A stretch of 64,000 nucleotides of DNA from Halobacteriovorax sp. DA5 (GTDB taxonomy: Bacteria; Bdellovibrionota; Bacteriovoracia; Bacteriovoracales; Bacteriovoracaceae), in the NCBI RefSeq assembly GCF_002903145.1, contig NZ_PPDJ01000004.1, positions 1 through 64,000 on the forward strand. Reading direction: 5' to 3'. This document shows, one piece after another, positions 55,001 to 64,000 of this stretch. The translations under genes were made by a program, and so were the position numbers. The notes beneath the pieces are model-generated. The model saw only the letters and a program-made list of their open reading frames with translations, ran no database searches and had not been told where the DNA came from. Within the stretch, counting starts at the first letter, position 1. Each line of letters opens with the position of its first letter.

Positions 55001-55147
55001 CTATAATAAAACCAACTACTTCGTCCATTGGCTGCGCATCACGGAAAAGTAATCCTTATTATTTACCTCAAATAAGTTTGAGAACCCATACATAAGTTTC
55101 AATAACCAACCTCAATATCACATGTAACCAATTACGAGGGAGAAAAT

Positions 55148-56053
55148 ATGAAATTTCTAGTGCTTCTTGCTCTTGCACTTCCAGCACTTGCAGGACTAAC
55201 AATTGATAAGAATAAAGACATCCAAGAAATTAAAAAAATGACAGGATGCTATGCCATTAAGTTTCAATCGTCTGAAACTTTCGCCTATAGCAATGATTAT
55301 GACTTCTACGATCGCTATGCCTCAGGGGCCCTTGAGTGGATCTTTGTCGATTCAGAAAATGAAGACATGGTTAATATTCAACATATTCTAGTTACTCCAC
55401 ATGCCATCGTTAAGCACTGGAGACAGCAATGGGACTGGGAAGCAGCGAATGCTCTCGATTACAGAGGCTTTAGTAATTGGAATAACAAGGCCGTAAAAAA
55501 CCCACAAGGAAATTGGGTACAAAGAGTCTATCAAGTAGATGACTCTCCAAGATATGAATGTTCTGCACCATGGATTCACACAGATACAAACTCATATTGG
55601 GAATGTACAGCTAATGCTCCTCTACCAAGACGTGAATTCTCAATCAGATCAGACTATAACGTTTTAAGAAGAACAAATCGCCATGAACAGACTTCATATG
55701 GCCACGTTCACGACCAAGATAATATCAAAGTTAATATGCTTGAAAATGGAATGGAGCTTAAACTTGCAATGGAGAAGAGCTACAATACTTACCAGAAAGT
55801 TGATGATAGCCGTTGTCAACCGGCGATTGAATGGTGGAAGACTCATAAGTATTTCTGGCGTGACGTCGTTAATGTATGGAACAAAGAGCTTTACTCTGAA
55901 GATTCAGTGAAGATTGATTTTAAGAAAACAGGTGCTCCTCTATGGGCAAGACTATTTGAACTAGATGATCAAATGAGCACAAGACCTGCTTACGACTCAA
56001 AAGAATCAACTCAAAAAATCAAAACAATTATTCAAAACCATATCCTTAGATAG
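55148..56053 (+). CDS. exported protein, DUF6607-like
   Basis: 301 residues with signal peptide MKFLVLLALALPALA. Mature features are MTGCYAIKFQ, EWIFVDSENEDMVNIQHILV and IVKHWRQQWDWEA, plus a HVHDQDN block, resembling the DUF6607 group (matched from memory). The start has GAGGGAGAAAAT. A terminator-like stem follows at ~56060-56090. Confidence 0.65.
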   Translation: MKFLVLLALALPALAGLTIDKNKDIQEIKKMTGCYAIKFQSSETFAYSNDYDFYDRYASGALEWIFVDSENEDMVNIQHILVTPHAIVKHWRQQWDWEAANALDYRGFSNWNNKAVKNPQGNWVQRVYQVDDSPRYECSAPWIHTDTNSYWECTANAPLPRREFSIRSDYNVLRRTNRHEQTSYGHVHDQDNIKVNMLENGMELKLAMEKSYNTYQKVDDSRCQPAIEWWKTHKYFWRDVVNVWNKELYSEDSVKIDFKKTGAPLWARLFELDDQMSTRPAYDSKESTQKIKTIIQNHILR

Positions 56054-56059
56054 AAAAAA

Positions 56060-56091
56060 CAGGGCCTCTCCTAGCGGGGCCCTTTTTGGCA
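56060..56091 (+). terminator. terminator after the DUF6607-like gene
   Basis: AGGGCC pairs with GGCCCT across an 11-nt loop, followed by TTTTT. Confidence 0.7.
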
Positions 56092-56147
56092 TTCCAATTG
56101 CTTTTAAATAGGTAGATATAATTTGAACTAAACAATTATGGGCACTT

Positions 56148-57269
56148 ATGAAAAAGCATCTGTTCTTTTTATTTACACTTTGTACACTTTCTACACAGGC
56201 AAAGCTCTACTATGCACCAGATGGCACTCAATACGAGCTGGGTGAATGTCAAAATGAATGTATGGATAAGCTTGCCCAAGAAACGCCATCTCGTGTTCTT
56301 CAAATCGTAGAAGGTTCTCGTTACAAAGACTTTCTAATAAGAGAGACCCTGACAAAATACCTTGAAAATGAAAGTATCGAAAATTTTGATAAACTATACA
56401 AAGACTCATCATATGATAATTTTTGGATCCTTAATAAGCGACACGCTACAGAAATGAATATCAGCATAAAGAATGTTAGCGACGAACAAAAGCTTACGGC
56501 CGCTATCGAGTACATAAAGAATAATCCAGACAAAGTTAAAGAGAACTACCCCCTTATTAACGAATTAGGGCAACTCGTTGCTGCCAAAAATAAATCAGAC
56601 AATGGTATCTCAAGTGCAGAGAAAGAACTTCTTAATGAACTAGATAGACAGAAGAAGATAAATCTTGGTGATCTTATCCAAGACCTCACTTACTACGACA
56701 ATACAAAAATGACGGGCCTCTATGACCTACTTGCATTTGATAAAAGGCAAGACATTGTCTGCCAGCATATTGATGAAGAAGTAGCACACTTTGATGAGTA
56801 CATGACAGAAGATTGTAGAGAATATGAAGATTGTGTCCAGTTAGCAGAATCAACAATTACTTCAATGAAGGATACGTTTAAAGATTACCTAACATACACT
56901 TGTAATGGAAGCTCCCTGAGCGACAATATTGATAATATTAGAGAGCATGCAAAAGACACACTTTCTTATATGTTTCCGGATATTGTTGCAAATCTCAACT
57001 ACAAAACGATGATGGATGAGTGCTATGACTGTGGCGTGACCAAAACTGAAGACTATATTGTCGATACGCGTATTGTTCAAGAAGCAAATAAGTTTTTTAA
57101 AGTTACAAAAAAATGGACACAGGGCTGTGACGAATTAGTCATAGAGAGCTCATTTTATAATATGGAAAGAAGAGCTTTAAAGAAATTAAGAAAGTACCCA
57201 AATCTTAAAATTAATGACGTTCAAACAAAGAGTTCGACATGTAAAGTAAGACTAGATGCTACTAATTAA
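56148..57269 (+). CDS. exported Cys-rich protein, unknown
   Basis: 373 residues with signal peptide MKKHLFFLFTLCTLSTQA and about a dozen Cys in the mature part (GECQNECMD, MTEDCREYEDC, MDECYDCGV), suggesting several disulfides. It is otherwise helical. It is convergent with the papain-like gene, overlapping by 4 bp. No family recognised. Confidence 0.75.
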   Translation: MKKHLFFLFTLCTLSTQAKLYYAPDGTQYELGECQNECMDKLAQETPSRVLQIVEGSRYKDFLIRETLTKYLENESIENFDKLYKDSSYDNFWILNKRHATEMNISIKNVSDEQKLTAAIEYIKNNPDKVKENYPLINELGQLVAAKNKSDNGISSAEKELLNELDRQKKINLGDLIQDLTYYDNTKMTGLYDLLAFDKRQDIVCQHIDEEVAHFDEYMTEDCREYEDCVQLAESTITSMKDTFKDYLTYTCNGSSLSDNIDNIREHAKDTLSYMFPDIVANLNYKTMMDECYDCGVTKTEDYIVDTRIVQEANKFFKVTKKWTQGCDELVIESSFYNMERRALKKLRKYPNLKINDVQTKSSTCKVRLDATN

Positions 57270-58366
57270 TCTTCAGTATAAGTAACAAGTTGATTACCTA
57301 AGTCTTTATAGGCCTTAAATAGGGAGTCTTCATTTACCCATCCGCTATCATTGAAGACGTCAAAGTTCTTTCCCCAGCTATTGTGGACACGGTACTGATT
57401 TCGACAATTCTTACCATTGTCACAAATCTGGCGAAAACCACTTAATAAGTAAGCATGTCCTCCACAGTAGCGCTGTCTCTGCTCTTTTGGACACATCTCC
57501 ATATACTTAACTGAAGGGTCATCACAATAACGAGTCCAAGTACAGCTAGAAATTGCAGCGGATTTATCCTTTTCAAAAAGATCGATCATTTTTTCTCTAA
57601 ACTTATCAACTTCTGTGATTCGCTCTTGCTTAAATCCCATAGGAGCAAGCTTAATCTGAGTCTTATCCTCTTTGCATTTTTGAGGGATTAAAACTTCATT
57701 TAAAAATTCCTCGAAGGCATTAATTGAAGTAATCTTTGTTGCCGCACGAGAGAGGCTATCTAACATCTCAGAACTAAAAGGAAAGAAGTCTTTAAAAAAG
57801 TCTTCAGTACACTTATTACAAACACCATCCTTTAAAGAGTTATCTTTGACCTGATGGTAGATCTCATTAATAGCGAGAAGCTGAGGATAGTCCACAATAC
57901 GAAAGTCATTATCTGGGTTGTTGTAATTTTCAATTTGTTGATAAGGAGCACATTCTTCTTTGGCAAATTTTAAGCTAACCTTCTCACCTTTTGTTAAAGC
58001 ATCAATAACCTGTGTTAGATTACCACCATTAAGCCCTAGAAACTCACTTTGAGTTCCTGATTTTAACTGTGTCTTACCTAGAACATCTAAAACAGAAATT
58101 TGATCGTCTTTAGTACAATTGCCACTTTTCAGGCATGATTGATCCATTAGAGAAGTCATGGCAAATAAATAACATGTTCCAAATCCATCCTGATCACGAA
58201 CGATTGGATTCGTCTTCACATCAATTTGTTTAACAACTTTCTCACTCCCCATTGGTGGAAGATATTGATAAGCTGCATGCTCATACTCTTTCCAGCGCAT
58301 GTCTTCAGTAATTTCAAAAGCAAGAACAGGAAGAGTAAGAAGTAGAATAATAAATTTTCTAATCAT
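57266..58366 (-). CDS. exported papain-like cysteine peptidase (C1 type)
   Basis: 366 residues with signal peptide MIRKFIILLLTLPVLA. The catalytic triad is visible: Cys65 in VRDQDGFGTCYLFAM (Gln59 in the oxyanion position), His304 in CGGHAYLLSG and Asn329 in YRVHNSWGKNF. Many further Cys and long inserts separate the two catalytic blocks. It overlaps the preceding small exported gene by 8 bp. In a bacterial predator it could degrade prey proteins, but that is inference. Confidence 0.85.
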   Translation of the reverse strand: MIRKFIILLLTLPVLAFEITEDMRWKEYEHAAYQYLPPMGSEKVVKQIDVKTNPIVRDQDGFGTCYLFAMTSLMDQSCLKSGNCTKDDQISVLDVLGKTQLKSGTQSEFLGLNGGNLTQVIDALTKGEKVSLKFAKEECAPYQQIENYNNPDNDFRIVDYPQLLAINEIYHQVKDNSLKDGVCNKCTEDFFKDFFPFSSEMLDSLSRAATKITSINAFEEFLNEVLIPQKCKEDKTQIKLAPMGFKQERITEVDKFREKMIDLFEKDKSAAISSCTWTRYCDDPSVKYMEMCPKEQRQRYCGGHAYLLSGFRQICDNGKNCRNQYRVHNSWGKNFDVFNDSGWVNEDSLFKAYKDLGNQLVTYTED

Positions 58367-58706
58367 GGATTAAGCTCCATGCACTCTTTAAGCTTCCATC
58401 AGAAAAAAGGCAAAAGCCGTACTGATTATTATCCTTATCTTTTAAAATTTTATACTGACTATTTCTAAATTCTTTGCAGGCCTTAGAACCTGGATGGCCA
58501 GTAAGCCCTGTGCCCTTCTTTGGTGTAGTTTTAGCATTTTGACAAACTTTAGAACTTAGACATTCTTTATTCATGAGAGAGTTGTTCTTCCCCTTATAGA
58601 TTTTGACTTCTCTAAACTGACCTTTCTTATAGATTTTCATGATTTGAAAATCTTTTTCTACTGCCAAGGAGATAAATGGCAAGAGTATGAGTATTAACAA
58701 TTTCAT
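58359..58706 (-). CDS. small exported protein, DUF333-like
   Basis: 115 residues with signal peptide MKLLILILLPFISLA. It has two Cys pairs, and the C-terminal segment ACKEFRNSQYKI...QYGFCLFSDGSLKSAW matches the YGxCxFxDGS layout of DUF333 (hemolysin-like) proteins. It sits between the 500-residue exported gene (2-bp gap) and the papain-like peptidase (8-bp overlap). A partner or inhibitor of the peptidase is possible but untested. Confidence 0.7.
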   Translation of the reverse strand: MKLLILILLPFISLAVEKDFQIMKIYKKGQFREVKIYKGKNNSLMNKECLSSKVCQNAKTTPKKGTGLTGHPGSKACKEFRNSQYKILKDKDNNQYGFCLFSDGSLKSAWSLIHD

Positions 58707-58708
58707 GA

Positions 58709-60211
58709 CTAACCTTCTGCTCTAAAGAAGGATTCAATGCGACTAAAGAATCTTTCAATCCAACTACCTTCAATTGAAGAAGGATTTCGTTGCGTCTCTT
58801 GTACTTCGGCCATAACTTCAGCAACTTCCTCAAGTGCAAGGTCCATCTCATCACCGTGCTCAATTGTAACTTCTGGACTAGATTCTTCAGACTTTGAATC
58901 TATTTCTTCACCGTTCTCATCAACTTCAGTAACAGTTGCTCTCTCTTCTAATTTTGACCTCTGATAGAGATAAATAGGAGTTGAAGCTGGAACAAATTGA
59001 ATAAGTTGACCAATTAGGCTTCTTTTATGGGTAATACTGATATCACCACGAGCAATTGCCTTCTCTTCCGCGGCCATCATACGCTCATAAAATTTTGGGT
59101 CTGCTGTTTTGGCATGTTCTTTTAATATCTTCCACTTCTTAACAGCAAGTGCATCAACCATTCTTGCAAAAGTAACAAGAATTTCATCTTTTGGAACAGA
59201 TGTATTTACATTCTTTAAATGAGAATAACTCTTTTCCACATCATTCTTAAAACTCTTAACAATACTATTGATTTTTGGAAAATGAATCGTTCTTGCTTGT
59301 GCATTATAGAAAGCTTGAAAGATACGAACAGCACGATACTTTCCTATTCTTTTTGATTTATAAACCAGCCCCATAATCGAATCAATGATTTCTGGTTGCA
59401 GCATTAAAGAGATAAGCCAGTTTACAACCTCAGCGTTTCTCTCCTTCTTAAGCTTTGTTAATAAGGCAACAGGGTTTTCGTGAACAACCTTATTAAGCTC
59501 TTCAAGATCTGGTCTTTCCACCCCTTTAAAGAATACAGGTAAACTTCGCTGTTCCTTTTCACTCTCTACCCCTAGATTAGCAAGAAGTGTTTTTAGCTGG
59601 GCCTCACATTCACTATTACAAAGATCACTCCCTTTTAAATCCCTTAGGTGTTCTCTCACAAGTCTATACTCGTAGTAGTGATTACCAATATGAAGCAGAT
59701 TACTTTGAATCTCTTTATCTAATTGAATTTTGAATATTTCAGCATTAGGTGAATTTTCAAACTTAGAAAGAATAAAATCTTGAAACTCACTCGCATAACC
59801 CTTTGAGGCGATGTAGCTTTTTAACTTTGCTTTTGTAATCTCTGTCGACTCAAACTTTTTATTAATATCTGAAAGCCTTTGAAATGAAATGAAATTCATC
59901 TCAAAGTCGCGAAAAAAGACTTCCCAGTCTCTTACGTTAACAGAGTAATGTTTTGTAAAAATATTATTATCAAGCCTTTCAATCTTTTTCCAAATGGCCA
60001 AAGTTGTAGCAGGCTCTTGATGTTCACTTGAGTTTCTTAAACGATTATTTAAGATCTCAAGCTTATTGATCTTCTGTTTAAGTGCATATTCAGGAGTATC
60101 GTAGAAAGAACTCTTTCTCATTCCAAGAAATGACTTAAGAACACCACCACATGATGCAAATGAATTAAACGTGATATTGAATACAATTAAATAGGTAAAT
60201 AATCTTCTCAT
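58709..60211 (-). CDS. large exported helical protein, unknown
   Basis: 500 residues with a signal peptide MRRLFTYLIVFNITFNSFAS followed by CGG, so it could also be a lipoprotein. It is mostly helical and charged, with an acidic stretch (~435-475, VDENGEEIDSKSEESS) and an amphipathic C-terminus (WIERFFSRIESFFRAEG). It is first gene of a three-gene exported unit ending in the peptidase. No family recognised. Confidence 0.7.
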   Translation of the reverse strand: MRRLFTYLIVFNITFNSFASCGGVLKSFLGMRKSSFYDTPEYALKQKINKLEILNNRLRNSSEHQEPATTLAIWKKIERLDNNIFTKHYSVNVRDWEVFFRDFEMNFISFQRLSDINKKFESTEITKAKLKSYIASKGYASEFQDFILSKFENSPNAEIFKIQLDKEIQSNLLHIGNHYYEYRLVREHLRDLKGSDLCNSECEAQLKTLLANLGVESEKEQRSLPVFFKGVERPDLEELNKVVHENPVALLTKLKKERNAEVVNWLISLMLQPEIIDSIMGLVYKSKRIGKYRAVRIFQAFYNAQARTIHFPKINSIVKSFKNDVEKSYSHLKNVNTSVPKDEILVTFARMVDALAVKKWKILKEHAKTADPKFYERMMAAEEKAIARGDISITHKRSLIGQLIQFVPASTPIYLYQRSKLEERATVTEVDENGEEIDSKSEESSPEVTIEHGDEMDLALEEVAEVMAEVQETQRNPSSIEGSWIERFFSRIESFFRAEG

Positions 60212-60285
60212 AGGCCCTCGTCGTCTTATCGGTGACTTGGGCCTAATCTTTAAAGAAATCAGCTTAAATTAGAATGTAATTTCAA

Positions 60286-61353
60286 TTACTTAAATAATGA
60301 AAGGTACTGGCCATAGCCTTCTTTTTCTAGATCGGCCTTTGGGATAAAGCGCATGGCCGCAGAATTTATGCAATAGCGCTTTCCATCTGGGCCTGGGCCA
60401 TCATCAAAGACGTGACCAAGATGAGAGTCTCCACTTGATGAGCGCACCTCAGTTCTTGTCATAAATAGCTTAGTATCTTCTTTCATACTTACCACTTTTT
60501 GATCAATAGGCTTTGTGAATGCAGGCCATCCCGAACCAGAGTCATACTTATCAAGAGAGCTAAAAAGGGGCTCACCTGTTGCAACATCAACGTAAATCCC
60601 CTCTTCTTTATTGTCCCAGTACTTATTAGCAAAAGGTCTCTCTGTAGCATCATTTTGAGTCACTTCAAATTCAAGAGGCGTTAGTTTTTCTTTTAATTCT
60701 TTGAGATCAGGTTTCTTGTACATAACTTTATCCTTATTTTCTTTTGCTTGTTTTATTTCTTTCTTTTCACACTTTAAAGGTCTTGAAGCGACATCGCGAA
60801 TATAGCCACCACGTCCAGATAATTCTTTATAGGTATTATAGCGTATCGGATTCTTTTTATAATAATCTTGATGAGAATCTTCTGCTGGAAAAAATTTATG
60901 TGCCATCTCAATAGCAGTCACAATTGGTTTGTCATACTTCTTACAGGCTTCAAGATTATTTTTCGAATTTAGAGCTATTTGCTTTTGTTTCTCATTGGTG
61001 ACAAAAATCACAGTGCGGTACTGACTACCACGGTCAGCGAATTGACCTCCACTATCAGTCGGATCAATATTTTGCCAATAAATTTCAAGGAGATCTTCAT
61101 AACTGACAAGTGAGTTGTCGTATGTCACTTGTACAACCTCAACATGTCCACTACTACCACTTGAAACTTCCTGATAACTTGGACTCTCTTTTGTTCCTCC
61201 CATATAGCCAGAGACAACGGAGTTTACACCTTTAAGTTTTTCAAATGGAGCTTCCATACACCAGAAGCAGCCTCCGCCAAATACCGCAGTTTCTTTAGCT
61301 GCATGAATACAGGTACTTAACGCAATCAATATAGTTAAGAGAACAAACTTCAT
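60286..61353 (-). CDS. msrAB: periplasmic methionine sulfoxide reductase MsrAB fusion
   Basis: 355 residues from ATG 61353, fixed by GGAGGTAAA. The signal peptide is [18 protein letters not shown]. The MsrA domain has [12 protein letters not shown] (Cys29 catalytic, Cys32), and the C-terminal MsrB domain has [15 protein letters not shown] and the catalytic Cys in [10 protein letters not shown]. It repairs oxidised Met in exported proteins. The MsrB part lacks the CxxC zinc pairs, as in PilB-type fusions. It is a single gene. Confidence 0.9.
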   Translation of the reverse strand: MKFVLLTILIALSTCIHAAKETAVFGGGCFWCMEAPFEKLKGVNSVVSGYMGGTKESPSYQEVSSGSSGHVEVVQVTYDNSLVSYEDLLEIYWQNIDPTDSGGQFADRGSQYRTVIFVTNEKQKQIALNSKNNLEACKKYDKPIVTAIEMAHKFFPAEDSHQDYYKKNPIRYNTYKELSGRGGYIRDVASRPLKCEKKEIKQAKENKDKVMYKKPDLKELKEKLTPLEFEVTQNDATERPFANKYWDNKEEGIYVDVATGEPLFSSLDKYDSGSGWPAFTKPIDQKVVSMKEDTKLFMTRTEVRSSSGDSHLGHVFDDGPGPDGKRYCINSAAMRFIPKADLEKEGYGQYLSLFK

Positions 61354-61498
61354 TTTACCTCCGTGAAACTTTCTTCTACTTCCTTCGTATAAGTATTCGT
61401 AGCGCAAAACTAAATTGTTACATCCTAATCTTAACACAAGGAACTATGGCCAACTGAAAGAGTTTGACCTCGTGATTTTGGCTACTTAAAATTAGAAT

Positions 61499-64000
61499 AT
61501 GAAAAAATTTATACAATACTTTATCGATAATCTTCTAATCTCTAACGTTTTATTCTTCAGTGTCTTTGTCATCGCAATCTTTGCGTGGACTAAAATTCCA
61601 AAGGAAGAAATGCCAGACTTTGAATCACCTTATGTTCGAATCATGACTGTTTTTCCAGGGGCAAGTGCAGAGGATGTGGAATTTTTTATTACAAAGCCCA
61701 TTGAAGAAGAGTTAAAGAACGTTGCAGGTATCGAAGAAGTGCGCTCAGTTTCTTCAACAGGTTCAAGTTCTGTTACAGTTGTGATGCTTGAGAACTACCC
61801 GAACCCGAGAGAAGTTTACCTCGACATACAAGATGCGGCACTTCGTGCAGATCTTCCTAATGAAGCCGAACTCCCAACTTTTCATCAATTTAAATCTTCT
61901 GAAAAAGCATATATTGATATTGGATTCTATCTTGAGGGTAAAAGAGACCTATCAGTTAAAGACCGTGATCGCCTTCAACAATTAGTTAGAAATTTTGAAA
62001 CTCAAGTAAAGACACTACCTTCAGTATCAGGTGTTGATCGCAGTGGTTATCTTGATCCAGAAAATCATATCCTACTTAGTCCTACTAAGATAAAGGAAAA
62101 TAAAATATCAATCCACAAAGTTGTTTCAAGCTTAAGAGAAAGTCATATTCGTGCTCCTATCGGAGTTTTAGAAGATACACAGCAATCTAAAGTAACTTCA
62201 ATTAATGAACTTATTGATGAAAGTGATTTTAAAGACCTTCTTGTTACAGGTAACTACGATGGTGAAGGTGTTACTCTTGATCAAATAGCAACTTTTAGAA
62301 AATCTTTTGAAAAAACTAATAGCATCTATAAAATTAATGGCCATGAAGGAATCATGCTCAACTTAAAGAAGAGTCACAATGTTGATATTCTTGAAGCAAA
62401 TAAAGCGACCGTTGCCTTCATTGAAAAATACAAGAAAGGACAGCTCGATGATTTGAAAATCGTAACACTTGATGATGAGTCATACGATGTAAAAAATAGA
62501 CTTGCCATTGTCGCCAGTAACGGACTACTTGGTTTTGCTCTTATTGTTCTCGTTCTCTTTTTATTTCTCGATTTTAAATCAGGAATATGGGTCAGTATGG
62601 GGATCCCATTCACACTATGCTTCACCCTTATTTGTATGCTCATTTTTGATTACACAATCAATAATATGACTCTTGCTGCGATCATCATTGTAATGGGAAT
62701 TGTCGTAGATGATGCCATTATTGTAGCTGAGAATATAGGCCGAATTACAGAAGATCACAAAGGGACTTTAAAAGAGTTAATGGATAAGGTAACAGCAAAT
62801 GCTGCGAGTCTTCTAATGCCTATCACAAGTGCAATTGCGACAACTTGTGTGGCCTTCCTGCCTCTCTTATTCTTTGGTGGATGGTTTGGAAAATTCGTCT
62901 ACGTTCTTCCCTTTATTATTACGATGATGCTCGTTGCCTCATTACTTGAATCCTTCACAGTACTTCCAGCACACGTTTTCCAGAGAAAACCTAAGAAGAA
63001 ACATGAAGTAAGTTGGTTTAGAAAATATGAAGCAATTTATGCAAATACCTTAGAGAAGGCCTTAAATTATCGCGCCCTAATTGTTGTGATCTTCATCGCA
63101 TCCACTGCCCTTTCGGGATATCTTTTCAAAACAAAACTTAAATTTGTGATGTTTCCAAGAGAAGAAAGTAAGGAATTGAGTTTAAGTGTTTACACTAAAA
63201 AAGGAACTTCAAAAGATGAAATGAATGAGTATCTTAAACCAATTGAAGATATTCTACTTGCCTCGACTAAGGAATTAAGTATTGTTGGTTTCCGTTCAAA
63301 TGTAGGTCAATCAAGACGTGGTGGTGCCGTTAATTACAATCGTGCAAATATCAATGTTGAAATTTTACCTGCAGATGAAAGAGAACTTTCGGCAAATCAA
63401 ATCATTGATATTTTAAAAGAAAGAATGAAAGACACTCCAAATATTGAAGAAGTGCGCTTCTTTAAATCTCGCTGGGGAAGTGGTTCTGGTTCAACGATTG
63501 AAATTCAAATTCAAGAAAATGATGACAAGATTAGAGCTGAGATTGCAAATATACTTGCAGAAAATCAAAAGGCCAATAAAACTCTTAAAAACGTTGAGAT
63601 TGAAAGACCTATTAATACTAAAGAGTATAACTTTAAAATTAATCAAAATGAAATTTTAAGATTTGGCCTTACTCCAAGTGACGTTACCACTTCCCTACGT
63701 ACATTTGTCCAAGGAACAGTTCTTTATACTCTTAAAAGTACTGATGAAGAGGTTGAAGTAAGACTTACTGTCGCTAAGAATTACAAAGTTGATATCGAAA
63801 GATTAAAGCAACTAAGAATTGATAACGGTACGGGTGGCTATGTTCCTATCTCACGTTTTATAACAATTGAAGAAGTTGTAAAACCTTCTAATATTGAGCG
63901 TGTCGACTTTAAAAGAACGACAATGGTCTACTCTGATATTGAAGAAAGCTCTGGTGTTACTCCTTTAGAAGTAGCCGATTACTATGAGAATGAAGTTTTT
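61499..64000 (+). CDS. AcrB-type RND efflux pump, truncated by the window edge
   Basis: The first 834 codons from ATG 61499. TM1 is at the N-terminus (IPKEEMPDFESPYVRIMTVFPGASAEDVE), followed by the porter domains, TM2-6, and the proton-relay Asp pair in GIVVDDAIIVAENIGR. The second TM block starts around residue 530. It fits HAE1/AcrB-type pumps (full length ~1030). The partner fusion protein and TolC genes are not in the window. The reading frame runs intact to base 64000. Confidence 0.88.
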   Translation, partial: MKKFIQYFIDNLLISNVLFFSVFVIAIFAWTKIPKEEMPDFESPYVRIMTVFPGASAEDVEFFITKPIEEELKNVAGIEEVRSVSSTGSSSVTVVMLENYPNPREVYLDIQDAALRADLPNEAELPTFHQFKSSEKAYIDIGFYLEGKRDLSVKDRDRLQQLVRNFETQVKTLPSVSGVDRSGYLDPENHILLSPTKIKENKISIHKVVSSLRESHIRAPIGVLEDTQQSKVTSINELIDESDFKDLLVTGNYDGEGVTLDQIATFRKSFEKTNSIYKINGHEGIMLNLKKSHNVDILEANKATVAFIEKYKKGQLDDLKIVTLDDESYDVKNRLAIVASNGLLGFALIVLVLFLFLDFKSGIWVSMGIPFTLCFTLICMLIFDYTINNMTLAAIIIVMGIVVDDAIIVAENIGRITEDHKGTLKELMDKVTANAASLLMPITSAIATTCVAFLPLLFFGGWFGKFVYVLPFIITMMLVASLLESFTVLPAHVFQRKPKKKHEVSWFRKYEAIYANTLEKALNYRALIVVIFIASTALSGYLFKTKLKFVMFPREESKELSLSVYTKKGTSKDEMNEYLKPIEDILLASTKELSIVGFRSNVGQSRRGGAVNYNRANINVEILPADERELSANQIIDILKERMKDTPNIEEVRFFKSRWGSGSGSTIEIQIQENDDKIRAEIANILAENQKANKTLKNVEIERPINTKEYNFKINQNEILRFGLTPSDVTTSLRTFVQGTVLYTLKSTDEEVEVRLTVAKNYKVDIERLKQLRIDNGTGGYVPISRFITIEEVVKPSNIERVDFKRTTMVYSDIEESSGVTPLEVADYYENEVF

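Overview
The window reads as chromosomal DNA of a low-GC (by eye clearly AT-rich), Gram-negative, free-living bacterium. Proteobacterial-type core genes (nuoBCDI, lipA-lipB, monomeric isocitrate dehydrogenase, Fe superoxide dismutase, ettA, pdxH) sit among many small lipoproteins, signal-peptide proteins, beta-barrel candidates and exported proteases, together with a reduced Flp/Tad pilus locus. This mix fits the Bdellovibrionota, most like the marine Bacteriovorax/Halobacteriovorax group. That placement is inference from gene content and base composition, not a database result.

Layout. 1-12.3 kb: start of an unidentified gene, tRNA-Phe, an alpha/beta hydrolase, the translationally coupled pair pyruvate kinase-ferredoxin fusion and queG, a 656-residue coiled-coil protein, a DsbA-like lipoprotein, a heterodimeric ABC exporter, an orphan histidine kinase, tRNA-Val with a partly duplicated 3' end, and a small lipoprotein. 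12.3-21.2 kb: ilvE, a putative Na+/H+ antiporter, an exported protein with three 27-residue repeats, a ferredoxin, a phosphohexomutase with queC, a small acidic-tailed protein with manC, and a SPOR protein. 21.4-26.0 kb: Flp/Tad pilus genes (Flp pilin, pseudopilin-like proteins, CpaC-type secretin, CpaF ATPase), interrupted by a divergent 41-residue basic protein. 26-33 kb: aspartokinase, ettA, a small GspF/TadB-C-like membrane protein, an RlmI-like methyltransferase, a YdcZ-type transporter, plsC, and a probable structured RNA. 33.2-36 kb: nuoB-C-D-I, a partial complex I operon. 36-43.3 kb: an exported HExxH protein, sodB, pdxH, exported unknowns, and a LysR regulator divergent from a pentapeptide-repeat protein. 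43.4-49.7 kb: an HAE3-type RND exporter, lipA-lipB, an ECF sigma/anti-sigma-like pair divergent from a Lys-rich exported protein, a DUF2237 protein, and tRNA-Arg. 49.8-64 kb: an outer-membrane-type protein, an MltB-type transglycosylase, a tandem SpoIIAA-like protein, icd, several exported proteins including a papain-like peptidase operon, a periplasmic MsrAB, and the first 834 codons of an AcrB-type RND pump.

How the genes work together. Fe-S and redox chemistry recurs: the pyruvate kinase fusion, QueG, a ferredoxin, NuoB/NuoI, LipA, SodB and MsrAB. Two queuosine genes (queG, queC) lie in separate places. The best regulatory find is the 130-bp gap between the sigma gene and the Lys-rich exported gene. 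It carries two divergent copies of GAAACC-N16-GTATAA, one facing each gene, which points to a self-regulating envelope-stress unit. The best protein find is the pyruvate kinase with a C-terminal two-cluster ferredoxin domain in which Asp replaces one cluster cysteine. Non-coding points worth attention are a 26-nt hairpin of fixed architecture repeated downstream of two tRNA genes, a structured-RNA candidate at about 33.06-33.24 kb, and a perfect 11-bp inverted repeat at 43.3 kb. No CRISPR array, insertion sequence, prophage or plasmid origin was seen.
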